Source of the DNA: Alphaproteobacteria bacterium SS10
GTDB taxonomy: Bacteria; Pseudomonadota; Alphaproteobacteria; TMED2
Assembly: GCA_019192455.1 (NCBI GenBank)
Contig: JAHCML010000003.1
Span: 1,029,940-1,093,939, forward strand
Reading direction: 5' to 3'
DNA: 64,000 nucleotides
Both the position numbers and the translations under genes were made by a program. Shown piece by piece: positions 29,211 through 38,213 of this stretch; position 1 is the first letter of the stretch; every line of letters starts with the position of its first letter. Under the pieces are notes generated by a model, which saw nothing but the letters and a program-made list of their open reading frames with translations, searched no databases and was not told the DNA's origin.

Positions 29211-30092
29211 TCAGAGGAGACCAAGTGACCGGAAGCTGGAGTGACCGGCGCGTGAGATGATCACGTGGTCATGGACAACAATGCCTAGGGGGCGGGCCGC
29301 GTCGACGATTTGGCGGGTCATGTCCTTGTCCGCCTGGCTTGGCTCTGGATCGCCTGAGGGGTGGTTGTGGACCAGAATCAGGGCTGTTGAGCCAATTTCC
29401 AGTGCCCGTTTCACAATCTCGCGCGGGTAGGCGGGCGTATGGTCTACTGTGCCCTCCTGCTGAACCTCATCAGCAATCAGCCGGTTCTTTTTATCTAGAA
29501 ACAGAATGCGGAACTGCTCCCGCGGTTCCCGCGCCATGAGGGCATGGCAATAGTCCAGCAATTGGCGCCACGCGGTGATCACCGGACGGTCCAGGACTTC
29601 TTCACGGGTGAGGTGGAGGCCTGCTGTCCGAACCGCGCGCAGGAAGACAGCCGTGTTCTGGCTGACCCCGTTCTGCCGTGTCAGCTGATCAATTGGCGCT
29701 GACAGAACCGCGCCGAGGGAGCCGAACTGCGCGATCAGATCTTTGGCCAGTGGCTTAACATCCTTACGCGGGATCGCCGAGAACAGCAGCAGCTCAAGCA
29801 CCTCGTAATCGGGCAGCCCGTCTTGGTTCTGAACAAACCGCTCCCGCAGCCTCTCCCGATGGCCGTGATAATGCGGCTTATCTTTCGCGACGGGGCTCGC
29901 GCTTGCGTCAGCATCATCAAGACTAGGCGCGCTATCGCCGGGAAGCGCGGCATCTTGAAGTGCGGGTGTCTCGGTTATGTCGGTATCAGCTGGGGATCGG
30001 CGCAACATCCGATCCTGGCCCATATCAAAGGCGAAGCCCGGCGAGGCCTGGTTATCTGTCTCGCTCGCCTTGCCCTTCTTGCGGTCAGTCAC
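29211..30092 (-). CDS. radC: RadC/JAB-domain protein
   Basis: A 293-residue protein of the RadC family. The C-terminal JAB domain has the metal-binding motif HNHPSGDPEPSQAD (around residue 240), preceded by a helix-hairpin-helix-like part near 110-150. The first 85 residues are low-complexity and charged, longer than usual. Despite the name, a direct role in DNA repair has not been established for the family. It starts five bases after map, forming an operon with it. Confidence 0.92.
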   Translation of the reverse strand: MTDRKKGKASETDNQASPGFAFDMGQDRMLRRSPADTDITETPALQDAALPGDSAPSLDDADASASPVAKDKPHYHGHRERLRERFVQNQDGLPDYEVLELLLFSAIPRKDVKPLAKDLIAQFGSLGAVLSAPIDQLTRQNGVSQNTAVFLRAVRTAGLHLTREEVLDRPVITAWRQLLDYCHALMAREPREQFRILFLDKKNRLIADEVQQEGTVDHTPAYPREIVKRALEIGSTALILVHNHPSGDPEPSQADKDMTRQIVDAARPLGIVVHDHVIISRAGHSSFRSLGLL

Positions 30093-30097
30093 GCTGG

Positions 30098-30922
30098 TTA
30101 GTTGCTCTCGCTTGCGTAGGGCGGGGCGGTATGCCCGGCCGGCGACAGGGTGAAGATCTCGTAGCCATCCTCAGTCACGGCAATGGAATGCTCAAACTGG
30201 GCGGAGAGGGAACGATCTCGAGTGACGGCGGTCCAGCCATCGGAGAGGATTTTGACCCGGTAGTCACCGGCATTCACCATCGGCTCAATGGTGAAGAACA
30301 TACCTGGCTTCAGCTTCACACCCTCACCAGGCTTCCCGAAGTGCAGGACGGATGGCGGGGCGTGGAACACTTGGCCCAGGCCGTGGCCACAGAAGTCACG
30401 GACGACTGAGAAGCGCTCCGCCTCAACATATTGCTGAATGGCGTGGCCAACATCGCCGAGGGTGGCGCCGGGCTTAACCGCCTGAATACCGCGCATCATG
30501 GATTCATAGGTCACAGCGACGAGGCGCTTTGCTTTCACACTGACCTTATCGCCGGCGAAGTACATCCGGCTGGTGTCACCAAACCACCCATCGAGGATCA
30601 CAGTGACATCAATATTCAGGATGTCGCCATTGGCGATCCGTTTATCACCTGGGATACCGTGGCAGACCACGTGGTTCACCGAGATACAGCTCGACTTGGT
30701 GTAGCCCTTGTAGTTCAGCGTTGCTGGAACGGCCCCGTTATCAACGGTGAAGTCGTGCAGCAGCTTATCAAGCTCACCGGTCGTCACCCCTGGTTTCACA
30801 TGGGGCGTGATCATATCCAGGGCTTCCGCTGCGAGGCGGCCAGCACGACGCATGCCCTCATAACCCTCAGGGCCATGCAGCGTGATCTCATTCAGCCGTG
30901 GTTGTTCGGTCGCTTGTTCCAT
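30098..30922 (-). CDS. map: Type I methionine aminopeptidase
   Basis: A 274-residue enzyme that removes the initiator methionine from new proteins. The five metal ligands are visible in order: Asp in DVTVILDG, Asp in FGDTSRM, His in GHGLGQVFH, Glu in FTIEPMV and Glu in QFEHSIA. The frame is open upstream to a TTG at 30958, but the ATG at 30922 has AGGCGG at suitable spacing. Followed by radC after five bases; sfsA lies 118 bases upstream on the same strand. Confidence 0.96.
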   Translation of the reverse strand: MEQATEQPRLNEITLHGPEGYEGMRRAGRLAAEALDMITPHVKPGVTTGELDKLLHDFTVDNGAVPATLNYKGYTKSSCISVNHVVCHGIPGDKRIANGDILNIDVTVILDGWFGDTSRMYFAGDKVSVKAKRLVAVTYESMMRGIQAVKPGATLGDVGHAIQQYVEAERFSVVRDFCGHGLGQVFHAPPSVLHFGKPGEGVKLKPGMFFTIEPMVNAGDYRVKILSDGWTAVTRDRSLSAQFEHSIAVTEDGYEIFTLSPAGHTAPPYASESN

Positions 30923-31040
30923 GATGGTTGCCGCCTGTTCGGTGACTTCTGCCCGCAATCCTACGGGAGGCTTCTATAGATATCCAGGGGGGCGACGATG
31001 GTTTGCGCAGCATCGTATGTCCTGGCTTGGATGGCAGTAG

Positions 31041-31787
31041 CTATAGCACCGGAATTGGCCCTGCCAACTGAATTCCCGATGTATCGATTTGGCAGCCATA
31101 GGCAATCATTTCAACACCCGCCATTCGGGCACGGTCAAAAGCCTCGGCATAGGCCGCATCAATATCACCGGCGATACCGAATTGATCACAATCCATACGT
31201 TGAATGACATAGAGCATCACCGCCCTGTGACCGGCTTTGTGCTGCTCGATCAACTCATCCAGGTGTTTAGCCCCGCGGCTGGTGACCGAATCTGGGAACT
31301 CGGCAATCCGGCGGTTGCCCACATCTTCACGGCGTAGATGGACATTCTTGATCTCGATAAAGCAGCGCTGACCCTCAACACCGTCCTCTGGCTCGATCAA
31401 AAGGTCGATGCGGCTGTTCTTACCGTAGGGCACTTCCCGACGAAGCGTGTGTCCGGCTGGAATAGTAAGTTCTGGCACCAGACCAGCCAGGATGGCCTTC
31501 TCAGCGATCTTGTTCGGGCGATTGGTGTTAATGCCGACCGGCTGACCGTCATACTCAATCAACTCAAGGGTATGGGACAGCTTCCGTTTTGGATTGCCGC
31601 TATCCAGGACCCAGGCGGTTAAGCCGGGTTCCTTAAGGCCCATCATGGCACCCGGGTTGGGGCAGTGCACCGTCATCTCTCGCCCATCATCCATTTCGAT
31701 ATCGGCAAGGAAGCGCTTGTATCGTTTGATCAAGCGGCCGCGCTCCAGCGGGCGGTCAAAACATACGCGGTGATCTTGTTCGGCCAT
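31041..31787 (-). CDS. sfsA: SfsA family DNA/RNA nuclease-like protein
   Basis: A 248-residue protein matching SfsA: CPNPGAMMGL near 43-52, NPKRKLSHTLELIE, and a restriction-nuclease-like core SRIDLLIEPEDG ... FIEIKNVHL with the D-ExK catalytic pattern. SfsA was first described as a sugar fermentation stimulator and has an OB-fold plus a PD-(D/E)XK-type domain; its physiological role is not clear. It is divergent from the cinA-like gene. Confidence 0.92.
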   Translation of the reverse strand: MAEQDHRVCFDRPLERGRLIKRYKRFLADIEMDDGREMTVHCPNPGAMMGLKEPGLTAWVLDSGNPKRKLSHTLELIEYDGQPVGINTNRPNKIAEKAILAGLVPELTIPAGHTLRREVPYGKNSRIDLLIEPEDGVEGQRCFIEIKNVHLRREDVGNRRIAEFPDSVTSRGAKHLDELIEQHKAGHRAVMLYVIQRMDCDQFGIAGDIDAAYAEAFDRARMAGVEMIAYGCQIDTSGIQLAGPIPVL

Positions 31788-31852
31788 GGCGATGGTCTAG
31801 TTTGTGGCGTTAGGACGTAGTTATCTCCTGGGCGAGTGAGGGGTACGCGAAA

Positions 31853-32629
31853 GTGGGCGAGCGTGTCGAGGCAGCATTTCTGATCATTGGTAATGAGATC
31901 CTGAGTGGCCGAACCCAGGACGCCAATCTGTCCTGGCTGGCAACCAAGCTGAATGATGCCGGGGTGGTTCTGGTTGAGGCGCGGATCATCAGCGATATCG
32001 AGGCTGAGATTGTGAGTGCCGTGCGCGCACTCAGCGAACGCTACGATTATGTCTTTACCTCCGGCGGCATTGGCCCAACCCATGATGACATCACCGCTGC
32101 CTCAATCGCCGTTGCGTTTGATACGAAACTGGAACGGCACCCGGAGGCGCGAAACCGCCTCGCTGAACACTATGGCGACCCTGCGGCCCTAACCGATGCG
32201 CGGCTGAAGATGGCGGATATCCCGGTGGGGGCCAGCCTTATCGATAACCCGGTTAGCGCGGCGCCTGGGTTCAAGATCGGCAATGTCCATGTGCTGGCGG
32301 GCGTGCCGAAGATATTCCAGGCGATGGTTGAGGGCATCCTGCCAAGCCTTGTTGGCGGCGCCACCGTGCTTAGTAAGACCGTGGCGAGCAACCTGCCAGA
32401 GAGTGAGGTTGCCGAGCTTCTCGGCGAGGTTGAGGCTGCCAATCCAGGGGTCGAGATTGGATCCTATCCATACTTCAATCTAAAGATGGGTAAGCCGGGC
32501 GTTAGTGTTGTCCTGCGCGGAACAGAACAGGCCAAACTGGATATCGCCGCCGAGGCGGTCTTTGACGGGATTAAAGGGAAGGGCGGTACGCCCACCTATC
32601 TCGCGGCCGGTGAGAAGCAGCCAGCCTAG
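31853..32629 (+). CDS. CinA-like molybdopterin-binding domain protein
   Basis: A 258-residue protein with the MoCF/CinA N-terminal domain: IIGNEILSGRTQDAN near 12-26 and FTSGGIGPTHDDIT near 68-81. The C-terminal nicotinamide-nucleotide amidase domain of full CinA is absent, so only the part associated with ADP-ribose pyrophosphatase activity in CinA is present. The likely start is GTG at 31853 with GAGGGG upstream. Its end overlaps the convergent membrane-protein gene by four bases. Confidence 0.87.
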   Translation: MGERVEAAFLIIGNEILSGRTQDANLSWLATKLNDAGVVLVEARIISDIEAEIVSAVRALSERYDYVFTSGGIGPTHDDITAASIAVAFDTKLERHPEARNRLAEHYGDPAALTDARLKMADIPVGASLIDNPVSAAPGFKIGNVHVLAGVPKIFQAMVEGILPSLVGGATVLSKTVASNLPESEVAELLGEVEAANPGVEIGSYPYFNLKMGKPGVSVVLRGTEQAKLDIAAEAVFDGIKGKGGTPTYLAAGEKQPA

Positions 32630-32964
32630 ATATCTTCACCTGATCTGCTGGGCTGCAATGCGCGGCTGCCATAATCCTCGGCACTATCGGGCCGTCGATC
32701 TTCCATGACGGCGCGGTCGCTTTCGCGCTCACCGCCGCGGTTACTGTCCCGATTGTAGTAGTTCTTGCGCGCCTCAACCATTCGATCGAAACGGGTGCCT
32801 TCAGCTGGGGCAAACATCTGATAGCCCCAACTCAGCGCCGTAAAAATGACCAGCCAAGCAACAACGTATTGTAGGCGATTACCCCGGCTGTAAGCCCATG
32901 CCGCCGGGCCGATCAACGCCAGTAGCAAAACCGCGTGGATGATATGCATGGTCATCGGATCCAT
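32626..32964 (-). CDS. Small two-helix membrane protein with charged tail
   Basis: A 112-residue protein. Two hydrophobic helices cover about 8-25 and 33-51, followed by a long hydrophilic tail rich in Arg, Asp and Glu (RDSNRGGERESDRA). I do not recognise it with confidence; the helical pair resembles the N-terminal membrane part of some alphaproteobacterial TIGR02281-type aspartic proteases, but the protease domain is absent. It is convergent with the cinA-like gene. Confidence 0.6.
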   Translation of the reverse strand: MDPMTMHIIHAVLLLALIGPAAWAYSRGNRLQYVVAWLVIFTALSWGYQMFAPAEGTRFDRMVEARKNYYNRDSNRGGERESDRAVMEDRRPDSAEDYGSRALQPSRSGEDI

Positions 32965-33013
32965 GGCTTAAAGATGCCCATGGTGATCCAGTGATTCAAG
33001 CTGTCCTAAGCTG

Positions 33014-33796
33014 TTAGCCGAGGAAGCCGGTCACATGCTCAAGAAATACCGCCGGTGCTTCGGCATGGACCCAATGGCCAACCCCGTCCATCGTCGCAAA
33101 ACTGGCTTTTGGGAATAAGGCACTGATCGCCGGATGCATGTCATCGGTAACGTAGTCTGATGCCCCGCCATTCAGAAACAGGGTCTGGCCCTCAAATGGA
33201 CCCGTCACACCCTCTGGCCACCCGGTGATGGCATCGATATCAGCCTCAATCGAGGGGAGGTCGATATCCCAAAACCAGCCGCCATCAGTGTTGCGGCTAA
33301 GATTGGACAACAGGAAGTCACGAACCGGCTTTTCCGCGATGTAATCGGTTAAAACCTGATCAGCTGCCTGTCGGCCTTTCAGGTTCTCAAGGTCGATGGC
33401 TCTTAGCGCCTCAAAAAACACATCGAACCGGTGGTCGTAAGAGACGGGTGCGATGTCGGCCACCAAGAGCTTGCCGATCTTGCTGGGCTGGGTGAGGGCA
33501 GCACACATCGAAACCTTGCCGCCCATCGAGTGGCCAATCACCGCCGGTTGGTCGAGGTCATTGCCATCGATGTAAGCGAGTAAATCGACCGCCATGGCCG
33601 GATAGGTCATCGGGCTCGCTGCCTCTGACGCGCCATGGCTGCGTAAATCCAAGGCATGGACGGTAAATTGCTGGCCGAGTCTTTTGGTCAGCCCACCCCA
33701 GTTTTTGGCCTGGCCGAACAGCCCATGCAGGATCACCAGCGGCGGGCCATCACCCGTCACAACGGCATTCAGATCAATTGGTTTAACGTCGGTCAT
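33014..33796 (-). CDS. Alpha/beta hydrolase, YbfF-like esterase
   Basis: A 260-residue serine hydrolase. The oxyanion region is LHGLFGQAKNWGG (24-36), the nucleophile is Ser in IGHSMGGK (about 91), and the catalytic His lies in GVGHWVHAEAP near 240. The pattern is that of YbfF-type acyl-CoA esterases. There is no signal peptide, so it is cytosolic. The natural substrate is unknown. Confidence 0.85.
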   Translation of the reverse strand: MTDVKPIDLNAVVTGDGPPLVILHGLFGQAKNWGGLTKRLGQQFTVHALDLRSHGASEAASPMTYPAMAVDLLAYIDGNDLDQPAVIGHSMGGKVSMCAALTQPSKIGKLLVADIAPVSYDHRFDVFFEALRAIDLENLKGRQAADQVLTDYIAEKPVRDFLLSNLSRNTDGGWFWDIDLPSIEADIDAITGWPEGVTGPFEGQTLFLNGGASDYVTDDMHPAISALFPKASFATMDGVGHWVHAEAPAVFLEHVTGFLG

Positions 33797-33845
33797 ATCG
33801 ACCTTGGCAGGCTAGGCGTTGCTGACAGAATGGCCAGCGGGTTAT

Positions 33846-34067
33846 CTAGCGGTCATTGGCACGTTTTAGTGCGGCTGCCAAGATTGTCTGCGCCTCTGCG
33901 ACGCTGCTGAACTTGTGCCCGTGCCAGCTTTGCAGGCGAGAATCTGATGCGTCGTAAACGAAGCCAGATCGCTCTGCGAGCAATAGGCCAACGGCGTCAT
34001 CGTCGATTTCGAGCAGAACCGCCTGTTGGGTCTGGTTCCGCATTGCTGTTGATTGCTGTTTTGTCAT
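33846..34067 (-). CDS. Small hypothetical protein
   Basis: A 73-residue protein with alternating hydrophobic and charged segments (VLLEIDDDAVGLLLAER) and a probable C-terminal helix (AEAQTILAAALKR). The frame opens further upstream to 34154, but the Met at 34067 has a CGGGG sequence just before it. No family recognised. It lies 49 bases upstream of the esterase gene on the same strand and may be co-transcribed. Confidence 0.5.
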   Translation of the reverse strand: MTKQQSTAMRNQTQQAVLLEIDDDAVGLLLAERSGFVYDASDSRLQSWHGHKFSSVAEAQTILAAALKRANDR

Positions 34068-34264
34068 GGTTTGCCCCGCGGCGTTGCCACGTCCTACTTC
34101 CAATAACTGGGTCTCTAAGACCAGCGGCTTAGAACGTCGAGTTCCATAGTTCAAGGGAATACCCCAGAAACGTGAACGCTTTGTTACGCCTAGATGATGA
34201 AAAGACGACGTCCTTTCTTTAGAGGGGCGTCGGCGGCTTCAATTTGGTGCGGCAAGGGGGAGCC

Positions 34265-34294
34265 TTGAGTTCTTATGTTCCAAAATGCTAATAT
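34265..34294 (+). promoter_or_regulatory. Promoter of the AraC-type regulator, with an overlapping palindrome
   Basis: TTGAGT (34265-34270) and TAATAT (34289-34294) are 18 bases apart in an AT-rich stretch. The -10 box lies inside the perfect palindrome CTAATATTAG (34288-34297), which could be an operator, for instance for autoregulation. Confidence 0.5.
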
Positions 34295-34372
34295 TAGAAA
34301 CTAGTTGAATACGAATAATTTACGCGCCCTGAGCCTCAAAAACTCTGAGCCCTCAACCTTACGGGTAATTTA

Positions 34373-35395
34373 ATGGCTAGCTACCGCCACACGGGACCAG
34401 CCTCCGCGCCAATTGAGGCCGGTCACCGCGGATATGGCGACCATCTCGGTATGGTCTTTGACCTGCCGGAAGCAGATAGCCATGGCCCGGTTACTGCGGT
34501 TCATGCAAATTGGCAGCCTTCAACTGAGTTTTCTGTGGCGGATGAGGGACGGCGCCTACTGATGCTGCACTGGGGTTTGCCGCGTCGCTTCTCAATGCGG
34601 CGCAATCAGCAATTCGTTGGTTGCTTTGACGTCCAGCCAGGCGATTGGACACTCGTTGAGCCAGGCACTGTCGACTCTGTCCAGACCAATGCCGGTGGTC
34701 CGCTGTTACTCGTTTGGTTTGATTCCGATGGTACTGATGACGCTACCGCGACCGGTACAGATGGGCAGCCTTCCGACGGCTTTACCAGCATTGGCGAGGC
34801 ACCACAGCGTCGACGTGGCCTGCAAGGTGGTCATCACAGCGATATTGAACGCATCGGGCTAAGCCTAGTGCGGGAGTTACATCGTGGTCATGTGATCAAC
34901 GCCACCGTTCGATGCCAGACCTTGTTGGAGAAGCTGGACGGTATGGAGGGGCAAGCGATTACCCCGGGGCGTGACCCACGGGCACCCCAACACATCGATA
35001 CCGGCGCCACCGTTGTGCCATTTGGCCCCGGCCAGCAAGCCAACCAGCGTGGTGGCCTAGCGCCGTTCAATCTACGCCGGGTTATGGAGTTCGTTGAGGG
35101 CAATCTGACTGAGGCACTCTCGGTCGATCAGTTAGCCCAGCAAGCGACCTTGAGCCCATTCCACTTCGCCCGCTCGTTCAAGCACAGCACCGGTATGACG
35201 CCGCACCAGTATGTGACAGAGCGTCGGATGCGCCATGCAAAGCGAATGCTTTCGGATTTCGAGATGAAGCTGGCAGAGGTGGGCAAGCAGGCCGGTTTTA
35301 GCAGCCAAAGCCGCTTTACCACCGTGTTCCGTAAGCATGTGGGTCTTACGCCGGGTGAGTATCGCCGGTTAATCCAGTCACGGATGCTCGTCTAA
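34373..35395 (+). CDS. AraC family transcriptional regulator
   Basis: A 340-residue regulator. The C-terminal DNA-binding domain (about 235-335) has two helix-turn-helix motifs, with LSVDQLAQQATLSPFHFARSF-like sequence in the first and LAEVGKQAGFSSQSRFTTVF in the second, and the conserved GLTPGEYRR end. The N-terminal 120 residues look like a cupin-type sensor domain and are joined by a long polar linker. The ligand and targets are unknown; the genes beside it (ferredoxin, esterase) give no clear hint. The upstream region is unusually AT-rich. Confidence 0.9.
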   Translation: MASYRHTGPASAPIEAGHRGYGDHLGMVFDLPEADSHGPVTAVHANWQPSTEFSVADEGRRLLMLHWGLPRRFSMRRNQQFVGCFDVQPGDWTLVEPGTVDSVQTNAGGPLLLVWFDSDGTDDATATGTDGQPSDGFTSIGEAPQRRRGLQGGHHSDIERIGLSLVRELHRGHVINATVRCQTLLEKLDGMEGQAITPGRDPRAPQHIDTGATVVPFGPGQQANQRGGLAPFNLRRVMEFVEGNLTEALSVDQLAQQATLSPFHFARSFKHSTGMTPHQYVTERRMRHAKRMLSDFEMKLAEVGKQAGFSSQSRFTTVFRKHVGLTPGEYRRLIQSRMLV

Positions 35396-35412
35396 CAGGC
35401 GATTGCCTGCGC

Positions 35413-35727
35413 CTACATATCTTCGGGCGCTAGCGTTACCTTCAGGCCGTCATAGTCAGGATTGAAGATCAGCTGACAGGAGAGTCGGGAGTTGTCCTCG
35501 ACCTCTAATGCGCTGTCGAGCATATCAACCTCTTCATCGGTCGGCTCGGGCAGGCGATCTTCCCATTCGGCATCCACATAGACATGGCAAGTGGCGCAAG
35601 CACAGGCGCCGCCACACTCAGCCTTAATCGGCAGGCCGTGATCACGGATGATTTCCATCACCCGCCAGCCTTCAATGGCATCCAGCTCGTGCTCTTTGCC
35701 GTCGCGGTCTACAACTTTGATTTTCAT
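35413..35727 (-). CDS. [2Fe-2S] ferredoxin, adrenodoxin type
   Basis: A 104-residue electron carrier. Cluster ligands are Cys38, Cys44, Cys47 and Cys84, the C-X5-C-X2-C-X36-C spacing of the ISC/adrenodoxin-type ferredoxins. The EDRLPEPTDEEVDMLD segment after the cluster loop is typical. It lies six bases after a ferredoxin reductase gene, so the two likely form an NADPH-to-ferredoxin electron pair. No P450 gene is visible, so the final acceptor is unknown. Confidence 0.94.
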   Translation of the reverse strand: MKIKVVDRDGKEHELDAIEGWRVMEIIRDHGLPIKAECGGACACATCHVYVDAEWEDRLPEPTDEEVDMLDSALEVEDNSRLSCQLIFNPDYDGLKVTLAPEDM

Positions 35728-35733
35728 CAGCTT

Positions 35734-36810
<1,077 letters not shown>

Positions 36811-37066
36811 CTAACCCGCTGCCTTGCGTACCACCCGCATCCAGCAGCCATCATAGATGCGAAGCTGTCGCGACTTCTGCTATCCGGGCCATCAATTGTC
36901 AACGTAGAGCACAGAGATGCGCTGTCATGTCTGTGTTGTGAAGCCTTAATCAGCCGCCTGTATCAACTCTTCTGATCTGGTAAGCTTCGTCCGACATTTC
37001 CAATGCCGCGTTGTCACCATAGGCGCGTGGGCTCAGAAACAATTTCTAAGAGTAAGGAGCTAGGCC

Positions 37067-38194
37067 ATGGCTGAGTGGTGGCTTGCGACCAACGCTGGTG
37101 TAACCGGCCCCCATGATACCCAAACCGTGAAGGAGTTGATCCAGGCTGATCCATTCTCTTGGGTTTGGTTGAACGGTAAGACCGTCTGGCGCCCGTCACA
37201 AAAGATCCGTGCCGTTCAGGCGGTTGACGGTAATGGTGTGGCGATCCCGGTTACGGACACATCAAAGATGGCGCCGCGCCCTGATGCGCCGCCACCTGGT
37301 GCTGATCTACCGCCGGGCTTTGATGCTGGCATCTCTCGCGGTGACCGGGACTTGGAGGTTGAGACGGCATCTGCTGGGTTTGGTGGTGCGGGCGTGACCG
37401 AGGGCATTGATTTCCGGATCGTCGGGAATGAGATGCAGTTTGTTGAGATTGAACTCGACCCCGGTGAGAGTGCCATCGCGGAGGCGGGGGGCATGATGTT
37501 CAAGACACCGACGATTGAGATGCAGACCATCTTTGGTGATGGCAGCAATCAGGATGAGGGCTTTATGAGCAAGGCCTTCGGTGCTGCAAAACGCGTGCTG
37601 ACCGGTGAGAGCCTGTTCATGACCGTGTTCACCCATGAGGGCGGTGCGGGTAAGGCCCATGTTGCCTTCGGTGCCCCATATCCGGGGAACATCGTGGCGG
37701 TGAACCTTGAGGAATTGGGCGAAGAGCTGATCGCACAGAAGGATAGCTTCCTCGCCGCATCCAAAGGTGTTTCGGTCGATCTTCACTTCCAGCGGAAAGT
37801 CCTAACCGCCCTGTTCGGCGGTGAAGGCTTCATCATGCAGAAGCTGACCGGTAATGGCTGGGCCTTCCTCCATGCCGGCGGGTCGGTGATCCGTAAGGAC
37901 CTTAAGGCGGGTGAAGAGCTGCACATCGATACCGGCTGTGTGGTCGGCTACACCGGTAGCTGCAACTTTGAAATCATGCAGACAGGCGGCGTGAAGACCA
38001 TGCTGTTTGGTGGTGAGGGCTTGTTCTTCGCCAAGCTTAGTGGACCTGGCACGGTTTGGCTGCAAAGCCTGCCATTCAGCCGCTTAGCGCGTCGTATGTT
38101 CGCTGCCGCACCGCAAGGTGGGAACCGCGATAAGGGTGAGGGCTCCGTCCTCGGCAATATCGGTGGCCTTCTGGACGGCGATAACAGCTTCTAA
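37067..38194 (+). CDS. GYF_2-like domain fused to an AIM24/TIGR00266 domain
   Basis: A 375-residue protein. Residues 1-45 (EWWLATNAGVTGPHDTQTV, later WVWLNGKTVWRP) look like a bacterial GYF_2 domain, which binds proline-rich or other peptides. After a proline-rich linker (about 68-90) the rest matches the AIM24/TIGR00266 family: ESAIAEAGGMMFKT, repeated GGEGFIMQKLTGNG and GGEGLFFAKLSGPG, and a glycine-rich end. AIM24 is known from mitochondria, but the biochemical role of bacterial members is unknown. A strong TAAGGAG precedes the ATG by seven bases. It is convergent with the second secretion-ATPase gene. Confidence 0.8.
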   Translation: MAEWWLATNAGVTGPHDTQTVKELIQADPFSWVWLNGKTVWRPSQKIRAVQAVDGNGVAIPVTDTSKMAPRPDAPPPGADLPPGFDAGISRGDRDLEVETASAGFGGAGVTEGIDFRIVGNEMQFVEIELDPGESAIAEAGGMMFKTPTIEMQTIFGDGSNQDEGFMSKAFGAAKRVLTGESLFMTVFTHEGGAGKAHVAFGAPYPGNIVAVNLEELGEELIAQKDSFLAASKGVSVDLHFQRKVLTALFGGEGFIMQKLTGNGWAFLHAGGSVIRKDLKAGEELHIDTGCVVGYTGSCNFEIMQTGGVKTMLFGGEGLFFAKLSGPGTVWLQSLPFSRLARRMFAAAPQGGNRDKGEGSVLGNIGGLLDGDNSF

Positions 38195-38213
38195 GAATGA
38201 ATATCGGGATGCG

